From Bacillus sp. SG-1 (lineage in GTDB: Bacteria > Bacillota > Bacilli > Bacillales > Bacillaceae_B), in assembly GCF_000181495.1 (NCBI RefSeq), contig NZ_ABCF01000002.1, forward strand, positions 1 through 64,000: a DNA stretch of 64,000 nucleotides. Direction: 5' to 3'. A program made the position numbers and the translations under genes. A model generated the notes under the pieces. It saw nothing but the letters and a program-made list of their open reading frames with translations, was not told where the DNA came from and made no database searches. Below are positions 60,948 through 64,000 of this stretch, one piece after another. Numbering within the stretch: the stretch's first letter is position 1; every line of letters starts with the position of its first letter.

Positions 60948-61979
60948 TTAATAAATCTGCCTGCCTTGCTGTCCAATGGCATAATATATACCGTGTTTTA
61001 AAGTGGAGAAACAGCTGAAACGGGACAATTGCATATCCGTTCCCGTGATTTCCTGTGCAAGTTTAGGGGAAATTCCTACTAGTATTGTTTCAGTCCCTAT
61101 TAATGAGGCTGCCGATGCTAGTTTGCTTAGGAGTTCCACAGTGAACTGGCTGATATATTGATGCAGTCCGGTAAGATCGATTACAAGGTAATCAGCTTTA
61201 TGCTTTGGAAGATTATTTAACGTTTTGGTTATCAAATCTTCTGAACGGTTCTCATCATATTTACCAAGTAATGGTACAACAACTACCCCCTCGAGTACCG
61301 GTATAATCGGAGAGGAAATTTCTTTCACCAGTTCAGTCAGGTCCTGTGTTCTCTCTTCAACCATGCTTTCAAGCTTTAAAATTTTCTCAGACTCTGATTT
61401 CCTTGCCAAGTCATGTATATTCTCTTCGATTGTTATATCAGATGGGGCAAACTTGTATTCGCAATAATCCCCTTGTTTAATTTGATCCCTTTCCACACTA
61501 AACCATACATTTTTTCCGAGCAGACCTGAAAAAATCCCTGAAAAATGACCGGCCAGAAAAGTAGTCATTTTTTCTTTTCCTTGTGCCAAGTTTATTTTAT
61601 ATTCCCAGCTGTCTTTCAATTTTACTGTCGCTGTATAGTCTTCTTGATTCAAATGACTAATCTCAATTTTACCCCAGCCGGCAGAAGCATATGTTGCCGG
61701 AATTGCCTTTGCAACATCTTCAAGCGGCATTTTCAAACCTTGGAAGTATTCGCCTACTACAATGCCCTGTCTATATCCTGTTGTTTCCAATACCACTTTA
61801 GCTGCTTCTTTTCCTGAAACTTCCTCTATTGTATCGAAAAAAGATTTCATTGCGGAGGTGATCCAAAATAAGACAGCGTCATCACCTTCAAACTGAAATA
61901 ATCCTCTTTCAAGATTCCAGGAGAAATCAAGCCCTCCTACGTTGATATGATCTTTATGTATAATGTTGTATTCCTTCAT
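60948..61979 (-). CDS. V4R-like sensor / STAS protein
   Basis: A 343-residue regulator. The N-terminal ~190 residues resemble a V4R (4-vinyl reductase) small-molecule-binding domain, with LAGHFSGIFSGLLGKNVWFSVERDQIKQGDYCEYKF (in parts) near 150-190. A short coiled coil (SEKILKLESMVEERTQDL) leads into a C-terminal STAS domain (about 220-343) with LVIDLTGLHQYISQFTVELL. The usual RsbR-type phospho-Thr is not conserved in this stretch. ATG at 61979 is preferred to the TTG three codons earlier. It may feed a signal to a stressosome-like system. Confidence 0.72.
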   Translation of the reverse strand: MKEYNIIHKDHINVGGLDFSWNLERGLFQFEGDDAVLFWITSAMKSFFDTIEEVSGKEAAKVVLETTGYRQGIVVGEYFQGLKMPLEDVAKAIPATYASAGWGKIEISHLNQEDYTATVKLKDSWEYKINLAQGKEKMTTFLAGHFSGIFSGLLGKNVWFSVERDQIKQGDYCEYKFAPSDITIEENIHDLARKSESEKILKLESMVEERTQDLTELVKEISSPIIPVLEGVVVVPLLGKYDENRSEDLITKTLNNLPKHKADYLVIDLTGLHQYISQFTVELLSKLASAASLIGTETILVGISPKLAQEITGTDMQLSRFSCFSTLKHGIYYAIGQQGRQIY

Positions 61980-62096
61980 TAGTGCCAAGACCCCCGTTTT
62001 ATTGATACTATTAATTTAACGTAAGTTGATACATTCGTAAAGCTACACCCCTTATCATCGTCCCATTTAAAAAAGCTCTGCAAAAATTGCAGAGCT

Positions 62097-62246
62097 TCAT
62101 GCACCCAATACCAGCAGTCCTATCATTAAAAGAGACGGAACCCCATAATAAAGCAAGCTTTTATTGGTAACTATTCTATCTTGTTTACCTTTCCAGGTTT
62201 CATACTTTTCATTCTTGGAAGTATACCAACTGCCTTGATTGTTCAA
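62097..62246 (-). CDS. Small membrane protein with TTG start, unannotated-type gene
   Basis: A 49-residue protein, polar for 30 residues (MNNQGSWYTSKNEKYETWKG) then one membrane helix (YYGVPSLLMIGLLVLGA). The TTG at 62246 follows AAGGAG by 9 nt, a very good site. A stem-loop (AAGCTCTGC...GCAGAGCTT, about 62073-62097) follows the stop and may terminate it. Short length and TTG start would hide it from most gene callers. The function is unknown. Confidence 0.65.
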   Translation of the reverse strand: MNNQGSWYTSKNEKYETWKGKQDRIVTNKSLLYYGVPSLLMIGLLVLGA

Positions 62247-62422
62247 TTAGAGTCACTCCTTCCTGATTCATTTAGTTGTGTTTACCCCATTTTCACTATT
62301 CAAAAAATAGAAATATCAGGAAGACTCTATTTATTGTTTGACAGCTCGTTCAATAGGGAAATTTTAAATAAGCTCGTTTGGCTGTAGAACAAACACTATT
62401 CTATTAATGGGAGGCTATAAAA

Positions 62423-62647
62423 GTGAAGGACAATAATAAAAATAAAGGCAAAGGCTTCGAAAAATTTGATAACCCAGAACAATACGATAAAGACAAAGAA
62501 AGTATCTTGGACAAATTTGAAAGTGAACAGCATGTAGATCCACTGCCCATGGAAGATATCAGAGAAGAAAAAATCGAAGAAAGAAAAAAATCGAACACTA
62601 AAGACCAATCCTCAAGCGAAAAGAAATATGACCAGGATTATAACTAA
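62423..62647 (+). CDS. Highly charged small protein, unknown
   Basis: A 74-residue hydrophilic protein, over half Lys, Glu, Asp and Asn (start MKDNNKNKGKGFEKFDNPEQ), with no hydrophobic core. GGGAGG lies before the GTG at 62423. It resembles the stress or spore small hydrophilic proteins of Bacillus in composition only. Confidence 0.6.
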   Translation: MKDNNKNKGKGFEKFDNPEQYDKDKESILDKFESEQHVDPLPMEDIREEKIEERKKSNTKDQSSSEKKYDQDYN

Positions 62648-62736
62648 ACTTAACGGCATACGGACTTGGCTAGCTCTGCATGAAAAAACAATGAACAAGC
62701 TAGTTCGATAGTAAATTCATTCAAATGAAGATTCAA

Positions 62737-62771
62737 AAAGAGCAGTCCCTTTTAATAAGGAACTGCTCTTT
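62737..62771 (-). terminator. Terminator of the four-helix protein gene
   Basis: A stem of about 14 bp with one mismatch (62737-62750 with 62757-62771) with A and T tracts. Confidence 0.75.
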
Positions 62772-62774
62772 CTA

Positions 62775-63098
62775 TTAAATAAGCTTCTTGCATTCTTCTA
62801 CACATTTGAAACAAGCGTCTGCACACTTTTGGCAATGAGTGTGATCATGTTTCTTACATTCGTTTCCACAAGCTCCACAGACTTCGACTAACAGCTGCAG
62901 GATGCTCTTCACATTCGGGCTGCCATACTGCATGGCATTAATAGCAAGTGTGCAAACATCCGCACATTCCCTATCCAACCTGATACATTCTGCCATCTTT
63001 TTAACATCTTCCTCTTTCAAGCAGTTGTCAAAACAGACATTGCACGCTTCCAGACATTCCTGACATGCTTTTACACATTCTTCATAAGTTTGATTCAT
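62775..63098 (-). CDS. Four-helix bundle copper-binding protein (YhjQ type)
   Basis: A 107-residue Cys-rich protein of the Csp/DUF326 family, which stores Cu(I) in a cysteine-lined bundle. I count 15-20 Cys in CxxxC-type spacing (ECVKACQECLEACNVCFDNC, then CGACGNECKKH and CQKCADACFKCVEEC). ATG at 63098 is placed after AAGGCGGTG; ATG at 63101 or GTG at 63107 are alternatives. It probably stores copper in the cytosol. No copper exporter is next to it. Confidence 0.9.
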   Translation of the reverse strand: MNQTYEECVKACQECLEACNVCFDNCLKEEDVKKMAECIRLDRECADVCTLAINAMQYGSPNVKSILQLLVEVCGACGNECKKHDHTHCQKCADACFKCVEECKKLI

Positions 63099-63327
63099 CA
63101 TAGTCACCGCCTTAAAAGTTTTTACAGAAATCTATTACCCTGTTTAATAACGAAAAAACTTGTTTATCTGTGAACTTAATTTCGAGGAACATAAGGAAAA
63201 ACTTAAAGGGAAAAAGAAAAAGCGACCACGGAACATCTAGAAAGGAATAACTAGCATGATTACAAAGAATTAACAAAAAAGCGGCAGCCTCAATAGACCG
63301 CCCCTCAAGATGGGTTAAAAATCACAC

Positions 63328-63996
63328 TTATAGAACTCTTTCTGTCCTTCCCATCTGAATTCTTTTCACATTACCAATAAAGGTTAACTCTTTTCCGTCT
63401 GCTATGATACCGTCTCCATCCTCTGCTGCATAGACCACCCTTCCTGTCGTAAAGGTGTATTCTTCCACAGATTGCTTGAAAGATACAGACCAGCGATTAT
63501 AGTGAGGAAGAAATTCGAATGGAACCACCTGCAAAGTTTCCAGTTGTGTATATGTTTGCAGGGCACTCTCGAGACCATTTTGAAAAAGGTCAAAGATACC
63601 AGCACCCAAGCCGAACTGGACAGCTCCCCCACTTACACCTGCCAAGATTCCACCCTTGTTGTAATAGTCTATGAGAAATGAATCAAGTCCCCTCTTTCGA
63701 AGATTCTCTCGAAATATAAGCGGGCTGCCGCCTGATAAATGAATAGCATCACTTTCCATCACCGCTTCAAGTAATCCCTCATCATATTCATCTGCTATAT
63801 CAAAAAATAGTAATTCACCGAGTCCATATCTCTGATAATAACGTAATTGTTTACGATAATGACTGCGATCCCCATCATCGTTACAAGGAATGTAAGCAAT
63901 GACAGGCTCGGCCTTCCCAAATGATTCAAAAAGTTTTTTATCAATTTTACGATTTTCATCTATCACCTGGTCACTGTACATAAAAAGTTTGCCCAT
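63328..63996 (-). CDS. Type 1 GATase-like / S51-type peptidase
   Basis: A 222-residue protein of the peptidase-S51-like group. The nucleophile elbow is ILAGVSGGAVQFG (Ser), preceded by IHLSGGSPLIFREN, with a possible His in FLPHYNRW. It parallels the peptidase E protein at 45.0-45.8 kb in fold but shares little detail, so the two are distant relatives. The ATG at 63996 lies 4 bp from the window edge, so a longer start beyond the window cannot be excluded. Confidence 0.8.
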   Translation of the reverse strand: MGKLFMYSDQVIDENRKIDKKLFESFGKAEPVIAYIPCNDDGDRSHYRKQLRYYQRYGLGELLFFDIADEYDEGLLEAVMESDAIHLSGGSPLIFRENLRKRGLDSFLIDYYNKGGILAGVSGGAVQFGLGAGIFDLFQNGLESALQTYTQLETLQVVPFEFLPHYNRWSVSFKQSVEEYTFTTGRVVYAAEDGDGIIADGKELTFIGNVKRIQMGRTERVL

Positions 63997-64000
63997 AGAA

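Overview
The window comes from an endospore-forming member of the Bacillaceae, outside the narrow B. subtilis/B. cereus groups. The evidence is four minor small acid-soluble spore protein genes (tlp, sspN, sspO, sspP), a YjcZ-type sporulation peptide, a YteA-type sporulation protein, a GerPF-like germination protein, a DUF3231 protein, LysM/3D cell-wall proteins, strong GGAGG ribosome binding sites and frequent TTG/GTG starts. No rRNA, tRNA, prophage or CRISPR array was seen. The left end keeps the order yneP - tlp - sspN - (fbpB) - yneN - acnA - sspO - sspP known around citB in Bacillus, with insertions.

Layout. 1-5 kb: thioesterase, spore proteins, an FbpB-type peptide, a thioredoxin-like protein and aconitase with a CcpC-type operator. 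5.2-6.9 kb: sspO and sspP, pulled apart by a ~0.76 kb non-coding repeat and a small gene. 7.1-9.5 kb: a selenium locus, with selA and, 650 bp away, an unannotated SelW/Rdx-type selenoprotein whose in-frame TGA (CxxU motif) is followed by a good bacterial SECIS hairpin. 9.5-24.8 kb: SF1 helicase, lysozyme-like protein, BCCT transporter, two 3D-domain proteins flanking a VLRF1-type release factor, methionine aminopeptidase, DUF2254, PfpI, rhodanese-like lipoprotein, Xaa-Pro peptidase. 24.9-32.5 kb: topB, PPK2, a DUF2157/GDYXXLXY membrane protein, DUF4064, DCC protein. 33-50 kb: many single-gene housekeeping and unknown units (hydrolase, DUF429, RsbR-like STAS protein, oxidoreductase, methyltransferase, CPBP protease, 3-methyladenine glycosylase, peptidase E, Nudix, YjbQ, DUF421, acetyltransferase, YteA). 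50.9-52.2 kb: a complete IS4-family element with perfect 10-bp target duplication. 52-64 kb: small spore-type and membrane proteins, acidic lipoproteins, DUF2179, a second DUF421, an unusual HTH / F1-ATPase-beta-like fusion divergent from a two-gene SMR exporter, LysE, HU, a V4R/STAS protein, a copper-binding four-helix protein and an S51-type peptidase.

The intergenic DNA is unusually structured. There are three dispersed repeat families: A (~0.3-0.76 kb, 3 copies), B (~190 bp, 4 copies) and C (~50-bp palindromes, 5 copies, one split by the IS). Five loci also carry degenerate tandem arrays with unrelated sequences but nearly the same period, about 52 bp; in one array the hairpin arms change in a compensatory way. 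The main discoveries to follow up are the selenoprotein, the HTH-AtpD-like fusion and these repeat systems. All functional calls come from reading the sequence; no database search was possible.
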